From: Azolla pinnata
Taxonomy: Eukaryota > Streptophyta > Polypodiopsida > Salviniales > Salviniaceae
Length of the DNA: 64,000 nt
Assembly (NCBI GenBank): GCA_037176905.1
Contig: JBBBWG010026646.1
Span: 90,159-154,158 of the forward strand
Direction: 5' to 3'
Position 1 is the first letter of the stretch. Every line of letters starts with the position of its first letter. Below are positions 12,101 through 22,418 of the stretch, piece by piece. The notes under the pieces are model-generated. The model ran no database searches, was not told where the DNA came from, and saw only the letters and a program-made list of their open reading frames with translations. The position numbers and the translations under genes are program-made.

Positions 12101-12913
12101 CAAATAAATTGGCAGGTATGCTCGATGCACACGCTCTGTCTCAATTGGTAAGTCCTAATGTCCACTTTCCGTACAACTAGTGTTGCATTTCTTCAGGGAG
12201 TAAAATACCAAAACTGCTTGTAAATCCAAAACTAGTGTCGTGAAAATCCTATGCCTTAGAAAAACAAGAGTACTTCACAAACTCGTAAGCTGGGTGAGTC
12301 TACACCTGGACTCCCAGAAAGGCACTCTGCATATTGTCCAGCTGTTTTCTGGAAAACTTTTGCTGGTGTTAGGTAGTATATTGGGGAAAATTTTGTGGTT
12401 TGTATTTCGATCACACATATTTCCCGTATGAAGTTTTGCAAGGAAGCTCATTTTTCCATCAGCAAGTTGGACAACTTTCCAGACATTCATTTCCTTTCTC
12501 CCTTTCAATAATGTGAGGCAAAAGAATTGATTTGTCCCTTTCAATCATGTGAATCAAACACGCCTATATGCAATTAGTTCTTTATGGATTGGTAAGGAAA
12601 GAAGATATCGTAATTCTCTCATGCACTAATAAATTAATCAACATGGCAGTCGAATGTATATAGTGGTGACATGTATCTTGGATGTGATGTGTCAGTTCCT
12701 CCTGCTTACTATGCGCATTTGGCGGCTTTCCGAGCCCGCTTCTACATGGAACCTGAGTCAGAGAGTGGCTCTGTAACAAGTGGTGCGGGTCCGGCAGGGA
12801 GAAGCATGGGGACCGGAAGCTCAGGTTCTCGCACCATTCGCACTTCTGGGACCTCAGTACGGCCTCTCCCTGCAGTTAAAGACAATGTCAAGCGAGTTAT
12901 GTTCTACTGTTGA
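6132..12913 (+). CDS. AGO1: Argonaute, AGO1 clade
   Basis: Small-RNA-guided slicer of microRNA and siRNA silencing. Twenty coding exons join in phase to 1,195 residues: 6132-7205, 7512-7723, 7909-8192, 8453-8559, 8681-8787, 8904-9042, 9142-9258, 9397-9504, 9588-9659, 9754-9876, 9984-10143, 10329-10588, 10695-10837, 10924-10986, 11069-11132, 11253-11388, 11485-11558, 11877-11971, 12116-12147, 12696-12913. Residues 1-320 are Gln/Ser/Pro-rich, built on CAG, AGC and TCT repeats. The conserved core starts at [13 protein letters not shown] begins near residue 525 ([12 protein letters not shown]), MID lies around [19 protein letters not shown], and PIWI holds the slicer tetrad D905 (FGADVTHP), E946 (EHRQE), D991 ([10 protein letters not shown]) and H1131 (PAYYAH). 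The C-terminus is RVMFYC. It is longer than Arabidopsis AGO1 (1,048) mainly through the N-terminus. A miR168-like site lies at 6538-6558. Intron 3 ends in a duplicated acceptor, and intron 13 is GC-AG. The ATG at 6132 is the first in frame after upstream non-coding sequence. Confidence 0.97.
6538..6558 (+). promoter_or_regulatory. miR168-like target site in AGO1 exon 1
   Basis: The 21 bases starting CTCCCGATCTGCCCCAAGC match 16 of 21 positions of the perfect miR168 complement as I remember it. One of the five differences is a G:U wobble, so 17 positions can pair; three of the four true mismatches are at the two ends of the site. The bases opposite miRNA positions 10-11 pair. The encoded peptide PPDLPQASS aligns with VPELHQATS, which holds the miR168 site in Arabidopsis AGO1, although the surrounding N-terminus is otherwise unalignable. 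The position-specific match makes chance unlikely. Whether this plant makes miR168 cannot be seen here. Confidence 0.55.
8359..8476 (+). repeat. 59-bp tandem duplication spanning an AGO1 splice acceptor
   Basis: Copy A is 8359-8417 and copy B is 8418-8476, with 4 differences in 59. Each contains the end of intron 3, an AG acceptor (ending at 8393 and 8452) and the first codons of exon 4 (ATGTCTTC, then GGCTTTCATTG). Using the second acceptor gives the conserved [13 protein letters not shown]. Using the first gives DMSSTAFIE followed by ten codons and a TAG inside copy B. The second site is therefore the functional one. Confidence 0.9.
10838..10923 (+). other. GC-AG intron in AGO1 (intron 13)
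   Basis: Exon 13 must end ATGATAAA to join in frame with GGAGCTTTT and give the conserved [12 protein letters not shown]. The bases that follow are GCAAGT, a typical GC donor. The intron is 86 bp and ends in GTGCAG. A GT donor three bases on would break the reading frame. Confidence 0.85.
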
Positions 12914-14886
12914 CAAGAAAAGCCTCAAAATCAACAAGGTGCCAAGGTTTTGGTTAATGGGTTTTTGTGTAAGATCTTCTCACCCCTTGCTTTAATCTTT
13001 TTACTGTTGCTTGCTTGTTTGTATACATGTACATATAGGCTTCTTTCATTTCGGTTCAGTAGCTAAGTTGAATAACATGTATCTATTAAAAATCTGGGCT
13101 TTTACAGACCCTCCCCAATCCACCCAGCTAATATGTCGATATATATATATATCCTGTGTAGTATGTACCATCTTTTTACAACACCTTTTTTGTTGTTGTC
13201 GCCTATGTAACTCCAGTCAGCATCCCACAAAGATATATAAAACATAATTAGATCTATCTTTTTTTGAAGTTACAATGTTTTGCCTTTGGTTTGGTTGTAT
13301 TTTGATTTGATGATGATGATGAGGATGATGGTGATGATGATGATGATGATGACGACGATGACGATGATAGACATAAATGAACATCACATCTTGATGCATA
13401 CCCGCCAGTCTTAGATAAAATTATATCTGATAGGACGATGATTCAAAGAGTATAATTTTGATATTTGATCTGAGATCTAAACAAGATTTTGATGATATAA
13501 CCATTTACCTAAATATTAGGAGTAAATTGCTGTTGGATCTGCTGCCTTAGTGGTGACCTGGGTCATTACCTTTTATACGGATTTTCTTTGTTTTGGATTG
13601 AATATCAAGTGTCTATCACCATGCGCCTCTGATCTCTAAAATAATGCCTTCTTTAACATTTTTGGGACTGAAACTTGTTGGAGGCCACAAGTTTGATGAT
13701 ATCTGCTCTTTTGAATCAGACTTACAAACATTGTGCAGTGTATTGCATATGATGGCAAGAGCACAACATCCGAGTAGAAGTTGAAACTTTGTTGAGAGAT
13801 AAAGAGGAAATTTGCTGAATGGATGTTATCTCAGCGGTAAGATTATTTCTGTGGAGACCATGATGGGAGTCCTTTGGGAAATAGTATATAGTGGTCACAA
13901 GAAGCATGATGGTAACAGCACAGGTGCATAGAAAATGCAGTTCTATTATGCTTGATCATGAAGTCACAACGATGTATACAATGCAATTTGTTGTTAATTT
14001 TTTACTTAATCACTTGTGTAAACTTTAAGACGTGGAACCAGAAATCTACTTAGGATTTGGACTGTAATTAACTTGAACCTGAACTAAGATTAAACGATTC
14101 TCACAATTCCTACAATTGCAAATACCTGTCTTTGATGATTTCGTAGCGAATCTAGCCATAATGATTGTAAAATATCTTAATCACTTCAAGGATGGATTCA
14201 CTTTTATGATTATTACACATCATGAGTTTTATGGTGTGGCCTAAAGCCAGTTCACTATTTGCTCCATCCAGACATGCTAAGCATTGGGATTAACTAGATA
14301 TGTTTTGTTACAAGTATGCACGACATGTTTGTTAACATGATATGTTCACTAGCTCATGAAGACCAAGTAACATACAACTTTGGTACAACAATCACCTCTC
14401 AAAAGGCACGGAACTTCCAATGCGAATCTCCCAACATTATTGGCTGGTATTCACCATGAACAGGCTTTCCCAATAATTCAGAAAGCCATCTTACTTCAAC
14501 AACTCACATATCACTTAGCATTTTGTATACATCATCAAGAACATTTCTCTGTTGCCTTGGGCAAGGGCTTTAGTGCCTGACACAGGACCCTACACTGTTG
14601 ATTAGTGCAAGCTTGCAGAAAACACTTTTGGCATGTTGGAAGTGTTCGATTGGAGTTGCATATCTGAATCACTTGCCGAACAAAAACGTGGGGACAGTAT
14701 CAAGTTCACTTTACAACTCAGCTCTTGGCTCTCATCAGGCGGATTCCTGTCGCCTTCTAGGCTTTATGGACAAACGGTCCTATCAGGCTTTCCTTCTTCT
14801 TTATTTCTTCAATAAATGGCCAAGGTGGAAAGGCTGGGTGGGCAAGTCGCCCATTATTTCTCCAAGCCCATTACCTTTGATCAGCA
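12914..14886. other. AGO1 to MFS intergenic region; no gene seen
   Basis: The sequence is AT-rich and lies between two convergent genes, so it holds both 3' UTRs. A GATGATGAT tract lies at 13308-13370. I find no protein family, RNA gene or transposon in it. Short frames at 14380-14580 and 14598-15002 are not conserved in any way I recognise, and the latter overlaps the MFS last exon on the other strand. Confidence 0.5.
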
Positions 14887-17800
14887 TTATCCATTGCCTC
14901 TTTGTGACGGCTTACCATAGAGCATCTTGTACACTCGGGCAATGCGAATCGAGAGTATGGAGGCTAACCCACTACCGAAGAGGCACACCCCCATCATTAT
15001 AAGGAACGTGCTCCGGAAGCAGACCGCGCCGAGACATGTATTCGAGCTGCTGCTCGACAATGATACAAGCGTTTCTTGCTGCTTCGCTGCCTCCAGGTCA
15101 TACAAGTAGCCAGCCAGGAAGCCAGAGAAAAAGAGGGAGCCAGCAGGGCTTGCCATGATGTAGAAGTTGTAGAGAATGCCGAAGCTCTTCATCCCAAAGA
15201 TCTCCGAAATGATGGGTGGGACGATGCCCCAGTGCGAACCATACCCTATCCCCACGAGCAAGGTGCCAATGTACAAGGTGCCTGGCCATGCCATTGCAAT
15301 CAGGAAATGCCCTACGGCCATCGTCAGTTGTGCCACTACCATTGCCCATGATCGAGGAAGCCCATAGTCTCTACAAAAAGTTCCACCCATCGCCAGGTAC
15401 GATTAGGAAAAACATTCTGAGCTTTTTGCTCACTAAATTTTAGGCATTTCAGTTCATATTAATGGGCTCCATCTATTTAATAAGCTCTCTCTCATTGATT
15501 ACCTTGGGGGTAAGCTTAATATCAAAATGAAACTTGTTAAAAGAGCATTTCGACTTCAGAACATCTATGAAACTGAAGGGTTCGCCCACATAAATGTAAT
15601 GTTTCATGTAGAACGTCTGCATAAAGTAGCACGGAATGCAGAAAAATTCCGGCTTTTTGGGCAGGTTCCATCCTTCTCGGTATTTGATTTGAAACCCTAT
15701 GACATTGAATGCTTTTTAGGCAAGCCCTTACTTCAGCTTCAAATGGAAAGTACCCTCACAGTTTTTTCCTTGAGCTATTTTAACTTATTTCAAGACGAAT
15801 GGAATCAATCTACACTCCACCGCACGCATTTTCCAAATTTTTCTAGACTATGGGCACCCTTTCTTTGGTAACTAACATTAATGTGATGTCAGATATAGTG
15901 CTACTCTTTGCTAGTTTAGATTCTCTAATTACAGAGGAGTTAGTTCATAGTTATCCATATGTAGATATCCTGCCTTCGTTTCTAATGAAGACTTTCTCAT
16001 AAAGAATTTTGTTGCAAAAACCTATATAAAGCAATGTAACCTTAATCAATATACTTTCTACATTCGTGTGATTGAGAGCGGTTGTTAGAAAGAACCTGGC
16101 TATGACTTCAGATGTTGAACCTCCAATGAGGCGGCCAAGAAAGTTCCATATGCTCATCATGGAGACAAAGACGTTTGAGTTTTCGTAGCCTTGGGATTGG
16201 CTGATTTGCCCCATATTGTCGATAGCTGTCAAGCCCGTGCCAGACCCACAAATCAAAGCGAAGAAAAGCAACCAGAAATCGGCTTTCACGAACGCTTGAC
16301 CCAGTGTGAAATCCTCGCCCCTGCGGGGGCCTTTCTTCCTTTTCCGTACGACTGCCCCCTCAGCTGTGGCGAAAACGATGCGGTTTCGGATCTCGGTGAG
16401 CATCCTCTTCTGTTCTGGCTCAGAGAGCAGGTCAATTCCGGAGGGCTTCTCATCTTCGAGCTCGCTGAAGCCAACTGATCCAACGAAGCTTCCCCGACGG
16501 CTCTCATCCTTGTACAGATCCGAGCCCAAGTCTTGAATCGTGAAACCTTCCTCCACCACAATGGGTGGAGTTTCATCAGGAACGAGAGGGGCTGTGATCT
16601 CTGACTTCTCTTCTTCATTGGCTATGGAGACAGGCGTCTTGGAGCTCACATCCACAGGATAAGCCTTCCGGACGTACCACGATACGAGAGGCGTAACAAA
16701 AGGGAAGAACACCAGGAAGAGCAGCACCAAAGTGATCGCCAAACTGACGTTGAAGCTCACATCGACAAAGTCCTGCAAGAGCATCACTCCCATGAGGTAA
16801 GCGGCGAGGACGAGGCAGTCGGCGTATATGAAGGTGAACCCAATCGATTCCGAGCGGCTGGTATCCCCGGGTCTGAGCTTGATGGGCCGGATGATGAACA
16901 TGACGCAGAAGGCAACCATGGCGGGCCCAACTGCAACAATGAAGAGGTATGCTGCCTCATCGGGAGCATAGAACGTAGTGTAGATCTGCGTGAAGATTGC
17001 ACCACACAGGCCTGTGAAGCCTTTGAGAAGCCCCACGACGGGGCCTCGGCTCTTCGGGAAGTTACGCACGTTGGTTACCAATGTAGCGGTGTTGAAATAG
17101 GTCTCCCCATTTGTACCCACAAAGATAAGAATGCACACCTATACACACAGACACACACATTTGAAACATTACGGTCAGGAAGAAACAAGTGTTCTTTTTC
17201 GCACATGAATGCTGGATATTTGAGAGATGGCATGCTCTTGGTCAAACATTGTGAGAGCCAGGAAGATCAAAGTTAGTTTGGTCTGAAAATTTGGGATGAG
17301 GAGAACATTGTGGCCAGGAAGAGCAAAGCTAGCTCGTTCTATGAATGCTGGATATTTGAGAGATGGCATGCTCTTGGTCAAACATTGTGAGAGCCAGGAA
17401 GATCAAAGTTAGTTTGGTCTGAAAATTTGGGATGAGGAGAACATTGTGGCCAGGAAGATCAAAGTTAGTTTGGTCTGAAAATTTGGGATGAGGAGAACAT
17501 TGTGGCCAGGAAGAGCAAAGCTATCTCGTTCTATGAATGCTGAAAATCGGGACCTGGCAGAGGCATGGCAAACAATGTTCGATTTTGTTCTTTCCGCGGA
17601 TGAAATATGAAAGGCAGGAAGACGTTTCGTCCAAAAAATCGCAACATGACACAGATGGCAATATCGTGTCCAAAATCGGGACATGGCCGGCGCATGGCAA
17701 CCAATGTGGGTATAGCAAGAACAATTTTTGACTTTTGTACTTTTCCGCAGATGAAATATGAAAGCTGGGAAGACGTTTCGTCCGAAAAATCGCACCATGA

Positions 17801-18562
17801 CACACATGGCAAGATTGTGGGCAGGAAGAGAAAACTTAGGTGTTCAGAATTGGGATGGGTGTGCATCAAATCAGATGCAGAAAAAAATGGACTTTCTTTG
17901 GCAAACATGGCAAAGACTGAGAAAATCCCTTCCTCTAAAAGCTTGGGGACACAGATGCATACATACATACCCTAGGCTTTGTTGCACGGGCCACAATCAA
18001 CAACAGATCTGCATTAAAAATGAGAAAAAAACAATTCACAACATGTGTGCATGTGCGGAATGCACAGGAACATGGGGGGGGGGGGGGGGAGATGCTAAAT
18101 AACGCTGGGATGAAGGGGCACATGTGGTATGCAGAGGAGAGAATGAGCACGAGGACTCACAGCCCAGTAAGGGAGGACGGAAGCTCTGCCGGTGACGATG
18201 AGCCATAGCCAGCCGTAGCCGACGAGGTTCTCGAGGCCGCCGATGGCGATGATGGCGGAGACGGGGAGGATCTCGATGAGGGAGCCGGAGACGAGGCCGA
18301 TGGCGTCGCCGATGTCCTTGGCATTGCCCAGGAAGTTGATCTGGGTCTGGGAGTAGCCGAGGGAGGACTTGAGGAGGGGGGAGAAGCTGCCGTAGGCATA
18401 GCCGATGCCGGCACAGGCCTGGAGCCAGCAGGAGACGACGAGGACGAACCAGCGGCTGCGCCATAGCCGGGCGAGGCAGGAGGGAGAAGGAGATGGAGAT
18501 GGAGATGGAGAAGGAGAAGGAGAAGGAGAAGGAGAAGCAGGGGAGGCTGCTTCAGCAGCCAT
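14887..18562 (-). CDS. Nodulin-like / MFS transporter
   Basis: Multi-pass membrane carrier of the plant nodulin-like plus MFS family; the substrate is not evident. Three exons, 18562-18161, 17138-16096 and 15370-14887, join in phase to 642 residues. The start MAAEAASPASPSPS precedes a Ser-Pro run encoded by GGAGAT/GGAGAA repeats. The family signatures follow in order: RWFVLVVSCWLQACAGIGYA, the first loop with NFLGNAKDIGDAIG, NLVGYGWLWLIVTGRA, then CILIFVGTNGETYFNTATLV and NFPKSRGPVVGLLKGFTGL in exon 2. A long acidic cytoplasmic loop sits mid-protein. The second half has the MFS stretch SIWNFLGRLIGGSTSEVIARDYGLPRS, then HWGIVPPIISEIFGMK. About 12 hydrophobic segments are visible. Intron 1 holds a minisatellite. 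It converges on AGO1. It could equally be called a monocarboxylate-transporter-like protein, and direction and cargo are unknown. Confidence 0.92.
17205..17800. repeat. Minisatellite array in intron 1 of the MFS gene
   Basis: A 136-bp unit starting ATGAATGCTGGATATTTGAG occurs at 17205 and 17341. Inside it a shorter word, GGTCTGAAAATTTGGGATGA, is repeated again after about 57 bp. A second family begins near 17594 and 17745 (about 151 bp apart), sharing GATGAAATATGAAAG and GGAAGACGTTTCGTCC. Open frames here on both strands come from the repeats. Confidence 0.85.
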
Positions 18563-19814
18563 TTTTGTTCTTCTGCTGCTTCACCTTCTCTTCAGTTTCT
18601 TCTTCTGCCTTCTGTTTTTCACAACAGAAGTAAAAAAGAACACAAAGAACATAATGAAAACAAAGAGTCCCTGAAGAAGAAGAAGAAGAAGAAGAAGAAG
18701 GTCTCTTCTGAGAAGAAGAAGAAGAAGCTGAAGAAGAAGAAGAAGAAGAAGTTACTTCATGTCCACATGTTCTCCAACAACTTCCTTATCATCGTCGGCC
18801 ATGGCGCCTTGTCGTCACTGTTCGCATCATCGCCTTTTTCTCTTTCCGCTCTCAGGAGCAGATCATCTACCTTCACGACACATGCAGATGCTGCAACCGA
18901 TGCAGACACAGATGTTATAGCAGATGCAACAAATGCAACAAATGCAGATGCAGCCTTGTGCTCCGAGATATCGCTCCCTTAACACCTCCGACGTTCGTGC
19001 ATTGATATGCGAAGAATGCGGTATNNNNNNNNNNNNNNNNNNNNNNNNNNNNNNNNNNNNNNNNNNNNNNNNNNNNNNNNNNNNNNNNNNNNNNNNNNNN
19101 NNNNNNNNNNNNNNNNNNNNNNNNATGCAGCCTTGTGCTCCGAGATATCGCTCCCTTAACACCTCCGACGTTCGTGCATTGATATGCGAAGAATGCGGTA
19201 TGTGAAGTTTCGATTCCCTTTATTCCATGATTCGGATGTGTGCCTGATTCGGTCAAACACCGAATGGTATGACTGTTCTCGTCAAATCCCTCGCTCGGCT
19301 CTTTCGGGAGGAAATGCATGCATCTCATTGGCTTTGCACCAAAAGCTCGCCTCGAGCTCTGCAACAATCTCTTGCCGGTCCCCCTGGCGACGATTTATTC
19401 CCAGCCGCTGGAAATGCATCATCTTGCGCGAATTCCGTTCAAGCTCCGAGATTTGTGACTCCTTGTAAGAGGTTTGAAATGAACCACAATTAATTCGCGA
19501 CTTCTTGTAGGGAAGAGATTGCACTTCAATGAAGGAAGAAACAACAGAACATCATCCAACCTCGAAGCGCAAAAAGGAAGGGCGAGATACTTGGGGGACC
19601 ATCAGTGAAGCAGTGATGCTCGAATCTGACGATTTACTTATGCCACGACAAACGGGCATGTTCTGTGCATCGCGTATATATACATCGATCGTTCTCTCTT
19701 TGGAACCACCCAGCCAGCAAGCCCCCCTGATTGTAGAGGCACATCGTCGGTCGGAAGCTGCTTCAATGGGCATCCACATTTCAAACATGACGTACGACGA
19801 GGCGCCGTTTACTT
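18563..19814. other. MFS to PPR intergenic region with GAA runs and an assembly gap
   Basis: Both flanking genes are on the minus strand, so this is the MFS promoter side and the PPR 3' side. GAA repeats cover 18671-18752. Duplicated ends around a run of N are listed separately. From 19202 to 19814 I recognise no gene; a minus-strand frame at 19552-19839 continues 3' of the PPR stop in another phase but shows no clear E+ or DYW motif. Confidence 0.5.
18948..19201. other. 100-N assembly gap with identical 77-bp flanks
   Basis: Positions 19025-19124 are exactly 100 N, the usual placeholder for a gap of unknown size. The 77 bases before it (18948-19024) are identical to the 77 bases after it (19125-19201). 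The simplest reading is that two contig ends overlap and were not merged, so the gap and one copy are artefacts. Confidence 0.9.
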
Positions 19815-21740
19815 CTAACCTTCTTCTGCATTTTCCCACACGTTAAGCGCATTCATGCAGACATTGGCCATGAGGACATAGGCCCCGACGTGGCGTCTGT
19901 CGAGCTGGAGCACGCGGTCGAACGCGCGTCTCGCGAGCTCCACACCTCCCCATGGCCGGCAAGAGCTCAGGAGCGTGTTCCAGGTGACGAGGTCGGGCTC
20001 GATGGGCGCGTGCTCGATGAGATCGATGGCGCAAGCGACGCGCCCGGCGCGGCCCAGGAGATCGACGACGCAGTTGAGGTGCTCGACCAGAGGGGCCATG
20101 CGATGGGCGCTCACCATGGCTCCGAAGCAGGCCTGCGCCGTGTCGAAGCGGCCATCGTGGGAGCAAGCGGCGAGGACGCTGAGGAAGACGATCGGGTCGG
20201 GCTCGATCCCCTCCGTCTCCATTCTACGGTAGGAAGCGAACACGAGCTCGCTCGAGCCCGCGGAGGCGTATCCGGCGATCAGAGCCGTCCAGGCGACGAG
20301 GTCCCGGGAGGGCATGCCATGGAGCAGCAAGCGGGCATCCTCCAGGCTTCCGCACTTGCAATACATGTCGATGAGCGAAGTGGCAAGGGCAAGCCCATCA
20401 CCACCACCACCACCACCACAACAATCATCATCATCATCGTCATCATTGCCAATCTGCTGCAGTTGCTCATCATCCGCGGCGGCTTCTGGCGAGTCTCCTC
20501 CTCCTCCTCCTCCTCCTCCTCCTCCTCCTCCTCCTCCTCCTCCTCCTCTTTTCACGATCGCGCAGTGAATCTCGCGGCCTTGCGCCAGGGCTCCCAGCGA
20601 GCCGCACGCCTTGAGGGCGCAGGCGGCGGCGCGCGCGTCGGGGAGCAGGCGGCGCCGCGCCGCCATCTCGCGCACGAGATGCAGCGCGTCCTCGTCGTGC
20701 CCGTGATCCACGTACCCCCGGGCCAGAGCGGCCCATGTCCTGATCGTCGAGTCTTTGGCACCATCGGCATCACCATCACCATCACCATCACCATCACCAC
20801 CATCATCGGCATCATCGAGGACGGAGGAGGAGGAGGCGAAGAAGACGCGCTGAGCTTCGGCGAGCAAGCCGTGATCTGCGTAGCTCGAAACCAGGCTATG
20901 GCGCAGGGAAGCGTCGCCCTGCGTCGCGATCGCCGAGTGGTGGAGCAAGCGCAGCATCCGCGCATCGCCGCCGCCGCCGCCGCCGCCGCCGCAGGCTCTG
21001 AGCGCGCACGCGTACGCCACGGCGTCGGGGACGATCCCATCGCGCTGCTGCATCTCCCCCGCGAACTGCCGAAGCGCCTCGGCCCCGAGCCCGTGCTCGA
21101 CGAGCCCCAGGAGCCACGCGCTCCACGCTGCCGCCGACCTCCTCCCGAGGCTCCGGAAGGCCCCCGCCGCCTCCGCGAGGCGCCCGCACTTGCTGTACAG
21201 ATCGACGAGCGCCGTCCCGAGGTAGAGCTCCGCCTCCATGCCCTTCTTGGCCGCCTGCGCGTGCAGCTCCTGCGCCTGCTGCAGCCGCCTCCGCGCCGCG
21301 CACGCCTTCAGCAGCGCCGTCAGCGTGAACTTGCTCGGCTCCTCCCCCTCCGCCTGCATCTCCTGGTACAGATCCATCGCCCGCTGCGGCTCCCCCGCCT
21401 GGATCAAGCCGTGGAGCAGCGCCGTCCACGCGTGCTCCCTGCGCACCCGCAGCCGCCGGAAGAGCGCCATGGCGAGCTCCGTGCTGCCGCCGTCGACGAG
21501 CATCGGCACCAGGTGGTTTCCCAGCGCGCCGTGCCGCTCCAGCTTCTGCGCGCACAGGTGGAGGTAGAAGCGCCTGCACTCCTCCGGGTCGCGGGAGCGC
21601 CTGCAGGCGTGGCAGATCCGCAGGAGGCGGTGGAGCTCATCGCGCGACGGCGAGCGCGACGGCGACGGCGATGGCGATGGCGACGGCGACGGCGACGGCG
21701 ACGGCGGCCTTCTTCTTCTTCCTCGCTGGGAAGCTCTCAT
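19815..21740 (-). CDS. PLS-type pentatricopeptide repeat (PPR) protein, ends in the E motif
   Basis: PPR proteins bind organelle RNA base by base for editing, splicing or stability. The single exon gives 641 residues from the ATG at 21740 (MRASQRGRRRR, then a Ser-Pro run that could be part of an organelle targeting region). PPR motifs are clear: HAWTALLHGLIQAGEPQRAM, SKFTLTALLKACAARRRLQQ, LYLGTALVDLYSKCGRLAEA, LATSLIDMYCKCGSLEDARL, VAWTALIAGYASAGS and VEHLNCVVDLLGRAGRVACA. The E motif begins (LVTWNTLLSSCRPWG to AYVLMANV), then the frame stops at VWENAEEG. Shifting one base there reads VRSKRRLVVRHV before another stop, so a frameshift or a missed splice donor (GAAGGTTAGA) is possible. In-frame Gly18 and Asp-rich inserts come from CCT and CAC/CAT repeats. 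It is strongly GC-rich and intronless, unlike its neighbours. A functional gene is likely, but C-terminal loss is possible. Confidence 0.88.
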   Translation of the reverse strand: MRASQRGRRRRPPSPSPSPSPSPSPSPSRSPSRDELHRLLRICHACRRSRDPEECRRFYLHLCAQKLERHGALGNHLVPMLVDGGSTELAMALFRRLRVRREHAWTALLHGLIQAGEPQRAMDLYQEMQAEGEEPSKFTLTALLKACAARRRLQQAQELHAQAAKKGMEAELYLGTALVDLYSKCGRLAEAAGAFRSLGRRSAAAWSAWLLGLVEHGLGAEALRQFAGEMQQRDGIVPDAVAYACALRACGGGGGGGGDARMLRLLHHSAIATQGDASLRHSLVSSYADHGLLAEAQRVFFASSSSVLDDADDGGDGDGDGDGDADGAKDSTIRTWAALARGYVDHGHDEDALHLVREMAARRRLLPDARAAACALKACGSLGALAQGREIHCAIVKRGGGGGGGGGGGGGGGGGDSPEAAADDEQLQQIGNDDDDDDDCCGGGGGGDGLALATSLIDMYCKCGSLEDARLLLHGMPSRDLVAWTALIAGYASAGSSELVFASYRRMETEGIEPDPIVFLSVLAACSHDGRFDTAQACFGAMVSAHRMAPLVEHLNCVVDLLGRAGRVACAIDLIEHAPIEPDLVTWNTLLSSCRPWGGVELARRAFDRVLQLDRRHVGAYVLMANVCMNALNVWENAEEG

Positions 21741-21794
21741 GCAGGCCCCCGCAGAGAGCAGCAGACGAAACCCTAACAGTTTTCTGGCGGATGG

Positions 21795-21895
21795 GCCGAT
21801 GTCCGTGACGTGGCAGCGCCGATGTCCGTGACGTGGCAGCGCCGATGTCCGTGACGTGGCAGCGCCGATGTCCGTGACGTGGCGGACACGTGGCG
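21795..21895. promoter_or_regulatory. ACGT-element array: four 23-bp units plus a G-box
   Basis: Four tandem units start at 21795, 21818, 21841 and 21864, each containing GATGTCCGTGACGTGGC. The last runs into ACACGTGGC (CACGTG at 21887-21892), a perfect G-box/ABRE. TGACGTGGC is a G-box/C-box hybrid of the type bound by plant bZIP factors. The array lies 55 bp from the PPR start codon and about 0.5 kb before the GBF start codon, in their shared divergent promoter. Confidence 0.75.
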
Positions 21896-22418
21896 CCCGG
21901 CCGCCGCCGCCGCCGCCGCGACGCACGACACTTCTGCTTTCTTCCTGCTTCTGCTTCCCTGCTTCCCTGCTTCTGCTTCCCTGCTTCCCTGCTTCCCTGC
22001 ATTTGCTTCTGCTTCCCTGCTTCCCTGCTTCTGCTTCCGCTTCTGCTCCCTTCCTCCTGTGCTTCTTTGCGCAGGTGGAAAGCTCATCTCCCAAGCGGAC
22101 GAGTTCTGGCAACCAGGAGGTACCATTTCTCTCCTCCCCTTCGATCAAGACGCACCAATTCCCTTCGCCTTCCGCTCCGGCTGCTTGCATGTCTGGGGGG
22201 CCGATCGATCCCATCTCCTGCCTCTTTTCTCTGCCCCGTCTTTCCGTCTGTGTTGCGTGTCTATGCGTGTCGAGAGAAAAAGACGTGCGTTTTGTTCATG
22301 ATCAATTGGCTTTCTCCCCCCCCCCCTTCCCTTCCTTCCTCCTCATCCATGTTGCCTGCAGGCCTCTGTCTCCTGAGCAAACGCTCCTTGAAAAGAAAAC
22401 CCCCCGGGCCGAGTTCTG

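Noticed and set aside
17205-17800. CRISPR-like array in the MFS intron
   Set aside because: Units are contiguous tandem copies of 57-151 bp with no unique spacers, in a plant intron.
19890-21776. 628-codon plus-strand frame opposite the PPR gene
   Set aside because: It is the GC-rich antisense shadow of the PPR coding sequence, with no recognisable domain, while the minus strand shows clear PPR motifs.
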